Positions 26,174-37,082 of a stretch of DNA of 64,000 nucleotides are shown piece after piece. The stretch's first letter is position 1. Every line of letters begins with the position of its first letter. The position numbers and the translations under genes were made by a program. Source of the stretch: Perca fluviatilis (lineage: Eukaryota; Chordata; Actinopteri; Perciformes; Percidae); contig NC_053128.1 of NCBI RefSeq assembly GCF_010015445.1, positions 11,576,340 through 11,640,339 on the forward strand. Direction: 5' to 3'. The notes below the pieces were generated by a model, which saw only the letters and a list, made by a program, of their open reading frames with translations, was not told the origin of the DNA and made no database searches.

Positions 26174-26415
26174 AGGTAGCACGGTGGCTCAGTGGTTAGC
26201 ACTTCTGCCTCACAGCAAGAAGGTTTCTGGGTCCGAATCCAGGTGTGTGGAGTTTGCATGTTCTCCCTGTGCTTGTGTGGGTTTCCTCCGGGTGCTCTGG
26301 TTTCTTCCCACCATAAAGACATGCATGCAACAGGACTACAGTTGAAAATTTGCCGACTGGCTAACACTGGCGCATTTACAGAAATGTTGATTAATGTGCA
26401 TTGTCCTGAATAAAT
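26174..26415 (+). mobile_element. tRNA-derived SINE (DANA/V-SINE-like)
   Basis: The head carries a pol III A box in GTGGCTCAGTGGTTAGC and a B box in GGGTCCGAATCC at tRNA-like spacing. The conserved SINE body GTTTGCATGTTCTCCCTGTG and GGTTTCCTCCGGGTGCTC follows, then an A/T-rich tail with GAATAAATAAATC. This matches my memory of the fish DANA/V-SINE type. It is a retroposon and not a functional tRNA gene: the acceptor stem is not complementary. Confidence 0.8.
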
Positions 26416-26524
26416 AAATCTTTCTTTCTATCACTCTAATATCACCAGTGGCTGTTGGTGTTTGTAGATTAATTAGCCCCATCCCAAATGTGGTTATAGT
26501 TCAACAATACCAAAAGAATGTAAA

Positions 26525-26556
26525 ATCATGCGTAGCTCACCTTGTAGAGCAGGTGC

Positions 26557-26600
<44 letters not shown>

Positions 26601-26765
26601 AGGTTTACTACTCTATGCAGCGGCCAAATTAAAATCTGACCTGTAGCCCTTTGCTGCATGTCATTCCCTCTCTCTCCCCTTTCATTTCTTCAGCTGCTCT
26701 CTCTCCCTTTTCATGTCTTCAGCTGTCCTATAATAATAAAGTCCAAAAAATAATCTTAGGAATAA
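26525..26765 (+). mobile_element. tRNA-like SINE relic with an internal AT microsatellite
   Basis: A degenerate A box, GTAGCTCACCTTGTAGAGC, precedes a perfect AT run (26559-26595). The body follows, with CTTTGCTGCATGTCATTCCC, TCTCTCCCCTTTCAT and TCTTCAGCTGTCCTAT. CAGCTG-containing blocks occur twice (about 26690 and 26720), so the tail is partly duplicated. The B box is decayed. Sub-family is uncertain. Confidence 0.6.
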
Positions 26766-29700
26766 GCAGCTTTATGTCTATTTTAGTTGTCTAAATCCCC
26801 CAATTAAACCTTTTTTCATATCAAAATAATGTTTTAACATTATCATCTTGGTTGTTCTGATTCAGGACATCCAGTATTTAGAACAAGGAGCTTGTTTAAA
26901 ATAAGGTGTGCAAAGTCAGTATGCCGCAGCTGTTCAACGTGTCTGATACATATTTAATCAACATTTTATATAATATGTTGCTGATCACATTTTATTGGTT
27001 CTCAAAATTGTGGTGTTTCTGCCTTCTCAGTCAACCAAAAAAAATACAGATCTCTATTAAAATTGAGTTTTAGTTATTTTTAAAGTTTATTGAAAGCTGA
27101 ATAAAAAAAATGAAAAATTGATTAAACAAATTAAATGGTATCAAAAGTCAGATTTGATTGCTTTTAAATGTTTTCAAATTTATTAAGGAAACATGCTTAT
27201 TTTCAGATTCATACTTGTATTTTGGGTTTCTCCTAGAATATTTTAGCATTCTTTAATGTTCAAAAAACACAACTTTCCTCATACTGTCTGTCTGAATACT
27301 GCACTGTCATTGTAGCCAGGGAATGACTGTAACGGCACCGTAGCGGCACTTTCTTCCGATATACAGTGTAGGTATGACATCACAACTGTACGGTAGTCCT
27401 GATGGCTCATTTAAAGACAGTTTCTGAATACGGATTGTGTGCATTTCTCTGTGGATTAAGCGTTTCGATACTTTCATAGTATTTATATAGCCCCTTGACA
27501 TCAAAGCATCTATTATTTATGCTAAATTAATATTCTAATTGTTATGCTGTTACATTTGTTTTAATGCCATCTAATTAGTTTTTTTTGTTCAGGACTCAAC
27601 ACACTGGACTTGACTTGGGAATTTACTTGGGACTTAGAAGCCAAGACTTTGTCTCACCTTTGTATTATAGTGTGAAAAGTGATGTAACTCCAATGTGAAA
27701 ATATGACACTTAGGTTTATGATGGTTACTTTTAATAACTTAAACAATTTTGACACTTTTCAAGTGCAAGTCCAATATTAACTAAGCAATGGGGTCTTGTT
27801 AACCTACTTAAAAAAATGCATTGGATCATAAAGAATGAGAAGAACAAGTTGTACTATATTTTATTTATAGAAGCCTCTTACTAATGTGCTGAGTGTATGG
27901 ATTTTTTTGTGTGTGGAAATGCCAGTTGGTCAAAACAACATGATAATATGAACTGCTGAGCTAGGCAGAACTCCCAATAAGTGTGAGGCAATCCTCTGCT
28001 AAATTAGCTTAAGCGCAGTGCATTTGATTGACATTTTTAAATGTCACAGGTGATAAACAACAGCAGCAACAATTATAATGACACTTCAATGCAGGAGCAT
28101 CGTTAGAAAGAAAGGAGAGAAGATGTGGGAAATATAAAAAATTAAAAACATGTAAATTGTTGAGCTTTAGTGGTCAACAATATATTATAAGGGAGTTCCT
28201 AAGTGGTGTTCTTACAGTCTACGTTCTAATTGTCATATTTAATCAATGATAATGACAGCAGTTATTAACAAATTAAAAATTAGAGGCAGTCTCAAGGAAC
28301 CTTAGCTGGCAAGGCCTAGTTGTTAAACAATATTACAAATTCTACATTTTGGATACATATCTTTGAATAAATAATGCAGTTAGCTCCTGAAGGTGTTGTG
28401 TTTGTTTTCGCTGCTTTTATTCGTTAGGAGCGTAGTCCTCGCGGTGGCTGTTGTACTTGTACACAGAGGTCAGTAGGGTATTATAAATATTTATATCATC
28501 ATAACCTCCCATAACATTGCTGTGCCGAGAGCTATTCTACATGATGAAGGGCCTCTGTAGAAGACGTGGCTCTGTTTGGTCACACCACGGGCCTGGATGG
28601 TAATCACACTCTCTTTCCAAGCCATTAAAACTAAAAGGTGACGTTTATTAGACAGCGGAGGAAAATAAACAAGCTCTAATTGGCTCACACCGGGAGCACT
28701 CGGCTCTCCCCTTGGCCCCTTTTGTCAGAGAATAAAACCTGCCAGGGAGTGAGGTGCAAAGCTCAAGAGCCGACTGACCTTTGGAGACTCACCGCTTTTA
28801 ATTCAAGTGGACCTGCAACGCCAATAATGGCTCCAAGGAGTGCAGCGCCAAGCTTTTATTTACAAATATGCAGACAATATTGCCACCTATGAGACCCATG
28901 ACTGGTGTGAAATGGGCCGCGTTATGTAACAAATGGAAATAAGATGGAGCATTTTTAACAGCTTCCTTTTCATTGTCTGACTGACCTTGCAGCCTGCGCA
29001 GACTTGCACTTCATCACAATGCGATTTGTGACGCTGTAGTTCTTCAAGAGCCTTTGCAAAGGAAGCTGTGTAAGACATAATTTACCGACAGACAGCCCTC
29101 TTAAGAATCCAATTTAAGGACCCTCTGTTCCTGAGTGTGTTTCGATCATCTTCACAGTTGTCTTTCATCCTTCTTTTTCACACTATCAAACACAATGCCT
29201 GTGAGGAGGTGGCACACACACCGTGCCGACAGGGAACAATGCCGTGCCACCAGGTAGGGAAGCATTAGAACAATGTCTGCAAACACATTAGGCAATAATG
29301 TGACACTTTCATTGCAGTGGAATAAAGTGCTACTATTACTACATTACACCTTCTCCTAACTGTCAGCTGCTCAGGTGGCAGAACAGTGACAGGTATGATT
29401 GTTGTCTTATTATCCCCTCAATGTTTTCTTAAGGGGATGAACATCCCATTTATGGGAAGATGCATGATTATGTGTGGAAATTAACTCACATGTAACACCT
29501 AATCACTTGGGATGCAGGCTAGTTTGTGTTTTTACCCAAGGGTGTAGATTTAGTTTGGGGGGAGTGGGGGGAGATAAAGTAAGCTGTGAATACTCGCTAT
29601 AATGTATTTACATTAATTTGTATCAACCTAGAAAATGACACGTTATGGTCACCCTAACTCTAGTGAACTGGGATTTAAAGCAACCTTTTTTAAAGATTAA

Positions 29701-30722
29701 ATTTAGTTTTTTTACATTAACTATGGATTACATAGTGCTTGTATGTAAAAGGGGCCAAAGAAAATTATGAATTACGATGAACTAAAAGAAAATAAGCACC
29801 CAACTCTGCAGCTTTTCTCAACACAATTAAGCTTTAGATCATCTTCCGGCTCGTTGTTTTGGTTTTCAGGCCTGCCCACAACTTTACTTTTTAGGTTCAG
29901 GTGGTTTTTCATCTCATCTCATCAATTCTCGTCTAAAAAACAATGTCCTTTGCTGCCTTAGCCTTGATTTATCTTCAGTTCAAATGCAGAGAGAGAATAT
30001 TAAAATGACATATTATCTCCTGTACATTCAAATGTACATTTAACGATTCTTTCATCCATTAGTACTGTCTGTGGAGCTTCTTGTCAGGCTCCATCAAGCT
30101 CCATCAATCAGAGGTTAAGGGCAGCTGGATTCTCGCGATATCACAAGATAATTAGCGGGGATCTCATATCACACTAAAATCCGTCTTGTCAGGCTTCAAA
30201 TAATGTCTTTGTGTCTGAATAGCAGTGGACCGGACCAATCTGGTGAGGAGCTACTGGCAGCTTCAGGCGTGGTTAAGGTCTGTAACAGCCGCGACTGTTC
30301 ATTCAAAACAACAATGGTGGATTTGATAGACAGATGGTTCATCCAATCACCTGAAAGGAATTTTCTTTTTGCCCACCCTTTTCCAAACAGTTTCCAGTGA
30401 CTGCATCTCAAATGTCATGTGTAACAAACCATCTGGTGCGTCAGGTTACCTGTACTGTATGTAGCCATAGAGGCAGAACCAAAAGTTAACATAGTTGTTT
30501 TGTTTTGCTCTCAAAACCTATTATTGCCTTGAATTCAAGGGAACCTATGAGCTTATTTGCATTTTTTATCAGCTCAGACAATTTAGACATTTGGATTATG
30601 ACACACTGTTTAGAGATGTTTTTGCAACTGACTTAATTCGTAGCAATTACTGTAAATGCCAGGGGGACAAAATTTAGACCTTTGTTTTAACCAGTCCCTG
30701 CTTCTTCACAGTGGGGAGCGTG
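26766..30722. other. Low-repeat, AT-rich stretch with candidate conserved non-coding DNA
   Basis: No gene was recognised. The segment 28420-29100 has balanced composition, no repeat signature and short AT-rich transcription-factor-like motifs (TCTAATTGG, TTTTAATTC, CTTTTATTTACAAATATGCA). It reads like vertebrate conserved non-coding DNA, but that is an impression. 30070-30460 contains GCTCCATCAAGCTCCATCAA and CTCGCGATATCACAAGATAA and is more likely a decayed repeat. Confidence 0.4.
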
Positions 30723-30952
30723 CCTATGTTCCCACATTTCTAAGATTTTCTTTTTCAATGAAAATTAGGCCCTATGTTCCCACATTTCCTTTTTCATAAA
30801 TTTGTATGAGATTGTATCCCTCATTCTCCAAATTTGGTAGCCAATTACACCCAACCTATTATCCAGTAACAATGGACTACAGATGGAATGTAACCCTAAC
30901 CCTAACATAGGGCCTAATTTTAAGAAAGATCTTAGAAATATGAGAACATAGG
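30723..30952. repeat. Foldback repeat with telomere-like core
   Basis: The left arm (30723-30776, CCTATGTTCCCACATTTCTAAG through ATTAGGCCCTATG) and right arm (30906-30952, CATAGGGCCTAATTTTAAG through GAGAACATAGGG) are reverse complements with a few mismatches. The motif TATGTTCCCACATTT occurs twice on the left. Just inside the right arm lies AACCCTAACCCTAAC, two telomere-type units. No open frame is present. Confidence 0.7.
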
Positions 30953-32658
30953 GCTGTGGGAACATAAGGCTGACCCATCACGTTGTACTTGCAAATCTGT
31001 GTTGGTGATAAGACGTTTTTGATGTTCAGATGGTCCTGATAGCGGTGCTCATAATGCAATGACGCTTTGAGTGATGATTATCTAATGTGAACCTTATGTC
31101 TCTTTGTCTCCTGCACTTCCCCCTCCCTGCTGTTCGTACAGTAAACCACCCCTATACCAATACATCACAGCAATAGGCAGCCCAGCTGCCGTAGCTTTAA
31201 GGAATAGCACTGTCATGTCCTTATATCCTCTCCTCGCACTTGAAACTAGACATGATGCATAGAGTGGATTGCCACAGTTGACATGAAATTCAGTATATCA
31301 AATAAGCTCAGTGCGGCGGCCCAGCAGCATGTCTCCAGGTAACAGTACTTCAAACGGGTAAGAGATGTATCTTACTGATCCTCTGTGAGGCATGAGCAGA
31401 GATGAAAGAAAATAATTCCTGTTCAGTTAAGTAAGTAAATGTATCATAACTGCCAAAGAGTCCCGGGAGAATAAAGGGAGGTATCACTCCACCCTCTTGG
31501 AGGACCTTCCCAGGCTTTGTTGGCATACACTGCCTTTTTCTTTTATTCCTTTTCTTTTAGACCAACACGGCGTGCAATGACAAGCTGTTAAACGTGTGTA
31601 TTTTGTTTGATCACAGTTCAATTTTACGTCAGTGTAATATGAATCAGACCAATTCTTTAGTTGTTGTCAAATCTGTGCTCGTGCAATGTTGATGCAGTCC
31701 TATCCTCATACTGTATATCCTGACAGCTTCTCGCCAACTTTAAAATGAAACACCTTCTGGTGTTGAGACTATTAAATGTTAATGTATATTTTACCAGCAT
31801 GAAGCTATTTTCCCTGTCTTACACCTACTGTACAAAGCTCATGATAGATGGTCAAACAATATCTCACAAGTATATTGAAAATACGTGACCGACCCTGATA
31901 TCCAGCCAAATCCAATGATTTTCAGATCAGGCCTTGCTTGAAATGACAGATAGTTAGCGGTTCAAGCACGTAGAATGTGTGTATAATTTAATCATATTTC
32001 AAGTCAAAGAGACAGTTATTGATTATTGGACAGATTTGAATAAGCCTATTTACTGAAACAGTGTATTAGCTGATACACCAGGAGGTGTAGAATAGAGAAA
32101 GAGGTTCCCTATTCTCTCTTTACTGTATGCATGAAAGCAAATAGTGACATTTGCAGATATTATGGCTAATTCTGCTTTAATATAACCATTCACTTTCTAA
32201 GTAACTGTAATGATATTAATCAAATGGAGCTGCTGCTATTACTGGAAGATTATTACTTTTGAGATTGTGATCCATTGTATTGTAGAAATGTGTGCATTTT
32301 TCATTTGGAGACGCGCCATTGCTTTATCCCTCTTAGAGTAAAAGTTACCAAACAAAAACTTAATTAATTAAAAAAGAACTTTTTTAAATTATTTTTTTAT
32401 TACAGCACAGTAAATTGCAAAGATATCTTCCTATTTCGTACAAATAAAGAATGTGTGAATAACAACTTGAGGCTTTCCCCAATTAGAGTTCCCCAGTCCC
32501 CATATTGCACAGTGCCAAAACACAACATCTAGTTTTGTATTCTCATCATTACAGAGATTGCATATGGCTCACTGGGGTAATGAGATTAAATTATGTTATA
32601 TATATAAACTCCACATGTAGGAGGAGATCATGGGGGGGGGGGGACATGTCACACTTAT
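30953..32658. other. Unique-looking non-coding stretch
   Basis: No gene or element was recognised. It ends with a run of 12 G (32632-32643). AT-rich motifs such as TTAATTAATTAAAA occur around 32360. Confidence 0.45.
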
Positions 32659-32733
32659 AATGGGGAGGCAGTTTCCCTAATGACAACACTGACACGCAAG
32701 GGGAGTCTCATTACCCACCAGGACAAATGAGTC

Positions 32734-32776
<43 letters not shown>

Positions 32777-32796
32777 TAATAATAATAATAATAATA
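32734..32796. repeat. (AAT)n microsatellite
   Basis: This AAT run of about 63 bp has one imperfection (AATATAAT). The equivalent run in duplication copy 2 (33240-33260) is only 21 bp, so the locus has changed length since the duplication. Confidence 0.95.
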
Positions 32797-32976
32797 CAAA
32801 ATAACAGGAAGAAGCTATGTAATTCATACCAATCAACTTATTATTTTTTTTTCATAAGTTCATAATGACATCTGACTACTTGCTTCTGTCTGTTTTGTGT
32901 GCTTTGTAAGGACACAGATGACTGCAGGCGACCACTGTGGATACATTTTTCTTGTTTCTCATTTTCTTTTTTTAGC

Positions 32977-33057
32977 ATGGCAGCAGCAGCAGCAGCAGCA
33001 GCAGCAGGAAAACAGACTCAGTACCGAGAATCCGCAGACAAACTAGGAGGGTTGTGA
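32977..33057 (+). other. Candidate short exon: Met, nine Ala, then 16 residues
   Basis: A strong splice-acceptor-like signal, TTTCTCATTTTCTTTTTTTAG, ends at 32975. It is followed by CATGG and a 26-codon frame: Met, nine Ala coded by a GCA run, then GKQTQYRESADKLGGL and TGA. The context of the ATG (AGCATGG) has G at +4. The same frame, same Ala count and same residues are present in the duplicate at 33867-33947. I do not recognise the peptide. It may be non-coding DNA with a triplet repeat that happens to be open. Confidence 0.2.
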
Positions 33058-33267
33058 CAAAGCCCCACATCCAGTGACAGAGACGAGTGGGTCACCTAAC
33101 CTTAGGCGTTGTTCTGCGGCCTGCCTGGCTTTGAGAACCTCATCTGCAGAGAGGTCCCACCTAAAATGGGGAGGCAGTTTCCCTAATGACAACACTGACA
33201 TGAAAGGGGAGTCTCATTACCCACAAGGACAAATCAGTCAATAATAATAATAATAATAATACAAAAT

Positions 33268-33269
<2 letters not shown>

Positions 33270-33329
<60 letters not shown>

Positions 33330-33677
33330 CTTTATTGATCCCCAAGGGGAAATTCCAGGTCCCATTAGCTTAAGGACATCACACACAACATACACATACA
33401 TCATAAACAGGATGATAAAATAACAAATATCAAAAAACAAACAAATCCACATGAATAATATGGACAAGAAAAGAAAAGATACTAAATAAAATTTAAAAAA
33501 AACACATGAATGTACTAAGGGATGTATAAGCATGAGACACTTGCAGTGACAGGGCAGGTAAGGTGCTCTGTGGTGAGGTGCTCTATGAGAGTGTGTGTCA
33601 TGGTGGTAGTGCAAATAAGTTCAATAGTGCAAGGATAAAATGATAAAGGAAGGAGTTGTGCATATGGGCTAATATAG
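33270..33677 (-). mobile_element. 5'-truncated LINE 3' end with (TATC)n tail
   Basis: On the minus strand the insert ends with GACCTGGAATTTCCCCTTGG, GATCAATAAAGTATC and then a (TATC)n tail of about 60 bp (the GATA run at 33270-33329). AATAAA lies just before the tail. The flanks are CAAAATAA (33262-33269) and CAAAATAA (33678-33685), a target-site duplication. Copy 1 of the segmental duplication shows the empty site. It carries no reverse transcriptase, so it was mobilised in trans. This 3' end with a TATC tail is common in fish LINEs. Confidence 0.85.
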
Positions 33678-33866
33678 CAAAATAACAACAGGAAGAAGAT
33701 ATGTAATTCATACCACTGGTCTGATTCAACTTATTTTTTTTGCATAAGTTCATAATGACATCTGACCACTTGATTCTGTCTGTTTTGTGTGCTTTGTAAG
33801 GACACAGATGACTTCGGGCGACCACTGTGGATAAATTTTTCTTGTTTTTCATTTTCTCTTTTTAGC

Positions 33867-33947
33867 ATGGCGGCAGCAGCAGCAGCAGCAGCAGCAGGAA
33901 AACAGACTCAGTACCGAGAATCCGCAGACAAACTAGGAGGGTTGTGA
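33867..33947 (+). other. Candidate short exon, duplicate of 32977-33057
   Basis: TTTTTCATTTTCTCTTTTTAG followed by CATGG opens a 26-codon frame with the same amino acids as its partner: Met, nine Ala (first codon GCG, then eight GCA), GKQTQYRESADKLGGL, TGA. The single coding difference is synonymous. Keeping the same triplet count is notable because the AAT run in the same duplication changed length. Function is unknown, and it is only a candidate. Confidence 0.2.
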
Positions 33948-34043
33948 CAAAGCCCCACATCCAGTGACAGAGACGAGTGGGTCACTTAACCTTAGGCATT
34001 GTTCTGCGGCCTGCCTGGCTTTGAGAACCTCATCTGCAGAGAG

Positions 34044-36545
34044 TTCAGCTCCAATGGTAGCACGAGCGCTCCGAGTAATTAATAACATTATGTTCTGTAA
34101 TTACCTTCTATGTGTCCCCCATGGCCCAAGGGAACAGAGCAGCAGCTAATGGGAGTAATGTGTCAGGTTTAGAGAGCAGCCACAGTGACCAAGAGTCTAA
34201 GACTGACCCAATTATTTTACTGCTTGACGAGGAAAAAACTTCATCTGGAAACTGCTCCACACACGATCTTCCTCATTATATATATATTAAAGAAATTGCA
34301 GATGGATAGAAAGCAGGTGTGTTTCAAGTGTGTGCATTTATATTGTAGTGTGTGTAAGAGTGTTAATTAAAATTTACTATCATGGCTCTGAGACGCAGAT
34401 AAAGTTCCTGTGGAGGAAGATGCTTAACCCATCCGTTCCTCTCCCCACCGCTTTTGTCTACCCCCTCCATCTTAATAAAAAGGACCCAGATAGCAGTGTG
34501 AGTTTGTCTTCCCTGAGTCTCATCATTAGTATAATAGTTCAATCCAAGCAGCATGATACGGACACTAACCTTTTCATCACCTTTTTTGTTTTAACTGAAC
34601 ACATCACAGTGTGTCCTTTTTTTTTTCCATTTTCCTGGTCACTTTAAAAGAGTGATGCGTGATGCTAATGTATGAGAGGAAACCATTCTGAAACCTTTTT
34701 TCAGTTTTTTTCTTACTTTATCCATCGCCATTTTCCCCCAAGGACATGATAATGTCAACGCATAATACCATTTCTTTATGTTAAATTTGTTTAATCAGCG
34801 TTAATCACGATGGTGTTTATAGCAAGCCATTGTCTCTGAGATTGTAACCCATTTCAAAAGGTCAAATTAATCAATTTTCCCGATGTTAAATTAATTAGGC
34901 ATTCAAACTTTTTTCAGAACACTTGCATAATGAGGAGGGTTTTTTTTAATTGATTTTTTTAAGCGAAGAAAGAGAACATTCTATAACGTATAAGAATAGT
35001 AAAACAACTTTCTCTCCACCCAAGTGGGGATAAGCATTGACTGGACCTGCATACTGGATGTCACATACAATTAACCCCAAGAAAAGTGCTTGGCTGTTGG
35101 GATCTTTTTTGTCAGATTAAGGGAGAGCTGAGGCAGGCTCCATCAGGGATACAATGAGGGCAAAGGTTGTCTTTCTTTGTTTGAAATTTAATGCATTTGA
35201 ACTCTTTGGCTGATATCTTAACTCCAAAGGGCCTTTTTCTTTTAGAGGACAGAGTAACACCAACACCAACCAACATGCATTATATTGTAACATTTGTATA
35301 CTCTAAGGCTGCACTGCAAAGGTTTAAAAGTATACTGAATGTTAACTAAAATTAGATAAATCTTCTTCCAAAAATTATTGAGAGGCATTCAGTCAGCATG
35401 TTAAATAATTGCACAGCGTCTGCCCTTCTGTATAAATAGTGTTCCCAGTTCCGTTCATTAGTGTGCTTATGTTCCATTTGATTTACTGCTAATGGCCTAG
35501 CAGAGAAAACCACAGCTCGGTATGACATTGCCAGGGATGGTAATGATAGAATCTCACTTGATCGTTTCATATTTGTTGGGATGTTTACAGAGGGAGCAAC
35601 GGAAACGCGCAGACCACCTGAGCTGAAACGAGACAAGATGAAAATTGATGATGCCCCTGAACCCTAAAGCTATGTTCAAAGGAAACAAAAAGGAGCCTTG
35701 GGAGCGTGCACAACAAGAATGATATTAAGGGCTTTTACTGTTGTTGTGGGCTCAGCCTTTTTGTATTTGGGCCCTGCCCCTGGTGAGGGTTTTTGTTTCT
35801 ACGAGGACCCTACTGTAACCGAGGTGGTTCCCCTTAACAACAACCCTGAACAAATGAATCAATAGAAGCCCCGGACAAGCTCAATAAAGGGCAGTTTTTG
35901 TATGTCTTATCTAACCTTGGTCAGGCTGAGCTTTAATTATAGTTAACATGTCAACGCATTCTCATGAAGGAGTTTGTAGTATATTGTACGAAAATGTATA
36001 CACAACAATTTGTATGGTATCCTGTGAAATTACGATTACAACCGCCGGCTGGTCATATGACAACAGTTCAGATGACAGTTAAGTTGAGCGGCCTTTACAG
36101 TCCAGTTTAGCCGAGAAAAGGAGAGCGGGTAAAGAGCACCGTGAGGTTACGGTCATTTCGGTGGCCGTTGCAGTTGAGTTTAGCCCACAAAAGGTGATTG
36201 TCCTGCGGCGACGACAGTTTAGCTTAGCACCAAAATGACTAATTAAGATTATAAAAAAAGATTGTGGTCTGTGTTAAAACTCCAGTACCCTTTAGTAGTA
36301 CTCCCCGGACACAAACACCCGTTTCCTGGGTGAAAGTCTTGTGTTTCCCCCTTAACTTCTTCCAGGACACGAACTCCGCTCCCCTGCTTGAAAGCCCTGT
36401 GTTTCAGGACCGATCCATCCACCCTGAAATCCTCTCTATGTGGATGTTTGTGCTTTCATACAGATGTAATCAATGTGGGGAATACTGTAATTAATAAACA
36501 CGTGGAATACATATGAAATACAGCGCATCACTTTTTGTAGCTATA
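34044..36545. other. Non-coding stretch with candidate conserved non-coding DNA
   Basis: No gene was recognised. 34044-34190 (with GAGTAATTAATAACATTA and TGTAATTACC) and 34750-34960 (with TTAATCAGCGTTAATCACG and GTTAAATTAATTAGGC) are dense in homeodomain-type TAATTA/TTAATCA motifs and lack repeat signatures. 35950-36240 contains GCGGCGACGACAGTTTAGCT and similar text that I associate with a dispersed fish repeat, which the MITE at 36546 may interrupt. Confidence 0.4.
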
Positions 36546-37080
36546 CAGTACAGGCCAAAAGTTTGGACACACCTTCTCATTCAATGTGTTTCTTTATTTT
36601 CATGACTATTTACATTGTAGATTCTCATTGAAGGCATCAGAACTATGAATGAACACATATGTAATTATGTACTTAACAAAAAAGTGTGAAATAACTGAAA
36701 ACATGTCTTATATTTTAGATTCCTCAAAGTAGCCACCCTTTGCTTTTTTTGATAACTCTGCAAACCCTTGGTGTTCTCTCAATGAGCTTCATGAGGTAGT
36801 CACCTGAAATGGTTTTCACTTCACAGGTGTGCTTTGTCAGGGTTAATTAGTGGAATTTTTCCCCTTATTAATAAAAAAGCAAAGGGTGGCTACTTTGAAG
36901 AATCTAAAATATAAGACATGTTTTCAGTTATTTCACACTTTTTTGTTAAGTACATAATTACATATGTGTGCATTCATAGTTTTGATGCCTTCAGTGAGAA
37001 TCTACAATGTAAATAGTCATGAAAATAAATAATATAATGCATTGAATGAGAAGGTGTGTCCAAACTTTTGGCCTGTACTG
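36546..37080. mobile_element. Tc1/mariner-type MITE with about 200-bp inverted repeats
   Basis: The ends are CAGTACAGGCCAAAAGTTTG (36546) and the inverted CAAACTTTTGGCCTGTACTG (37061-37080), a perfect 20-bp match. The arms extend to about 36745 and from about 36875 with few differences. TA flanks both ends (36544-36545 and 37081-37082), the Tc1/mariner target duplication. The 130-bp centre contains no transposase. This is a familiar, abundant fish and amphibian Tc1-class non-autonomous element. Confidence 0.93.
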
Positions 37081-37082
37081 TA

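Larger units (their letters stand above)
32659..33153. repeat. Tandem duplication, copy 1
   Basis: Starting at AATGGGGAGGCAGTTTCCC, this 495-bp segment is repeated at 33165-34043. It holds an AAT microsatellite (32734-32796), a CAG/GCA run and the segment ending CCTCATCTGCAGAGAG. The two copies are separated by only about 11 bp. Divergence is low overall. Confidence 0.93.
33165..34043. repeat. Tandem duplication, copy 2, with a retroposon inserted
   Basis: It matches copy 1 end to end except for an inserted 408-bp retroposon (33270-33677) and an extra 10-12 bp near 33718. Differences from copy 1 are uneven: about nine substitutions plus two indels in the ~175 bp before the ATG, but only three substitutions in the ~177 bp after it. 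Confidence 0.92.

Noticed and set aside
26174..26250. Possible tRNA gene (A and B boxes present)
   Set aside because: The boxes are followed by a SINE body and an A/T-rich tail and no cloverleaf acceptor stem can be drawn, so it is a retroposon head.
33234..33614. 126-codon minus-strand frame with a hydrophobic, membrane-like composition
   Set aside because: It is the translation of a T-rich LINE 3' end plus (TATC)n tail, giving an artificial YLSI repeat.
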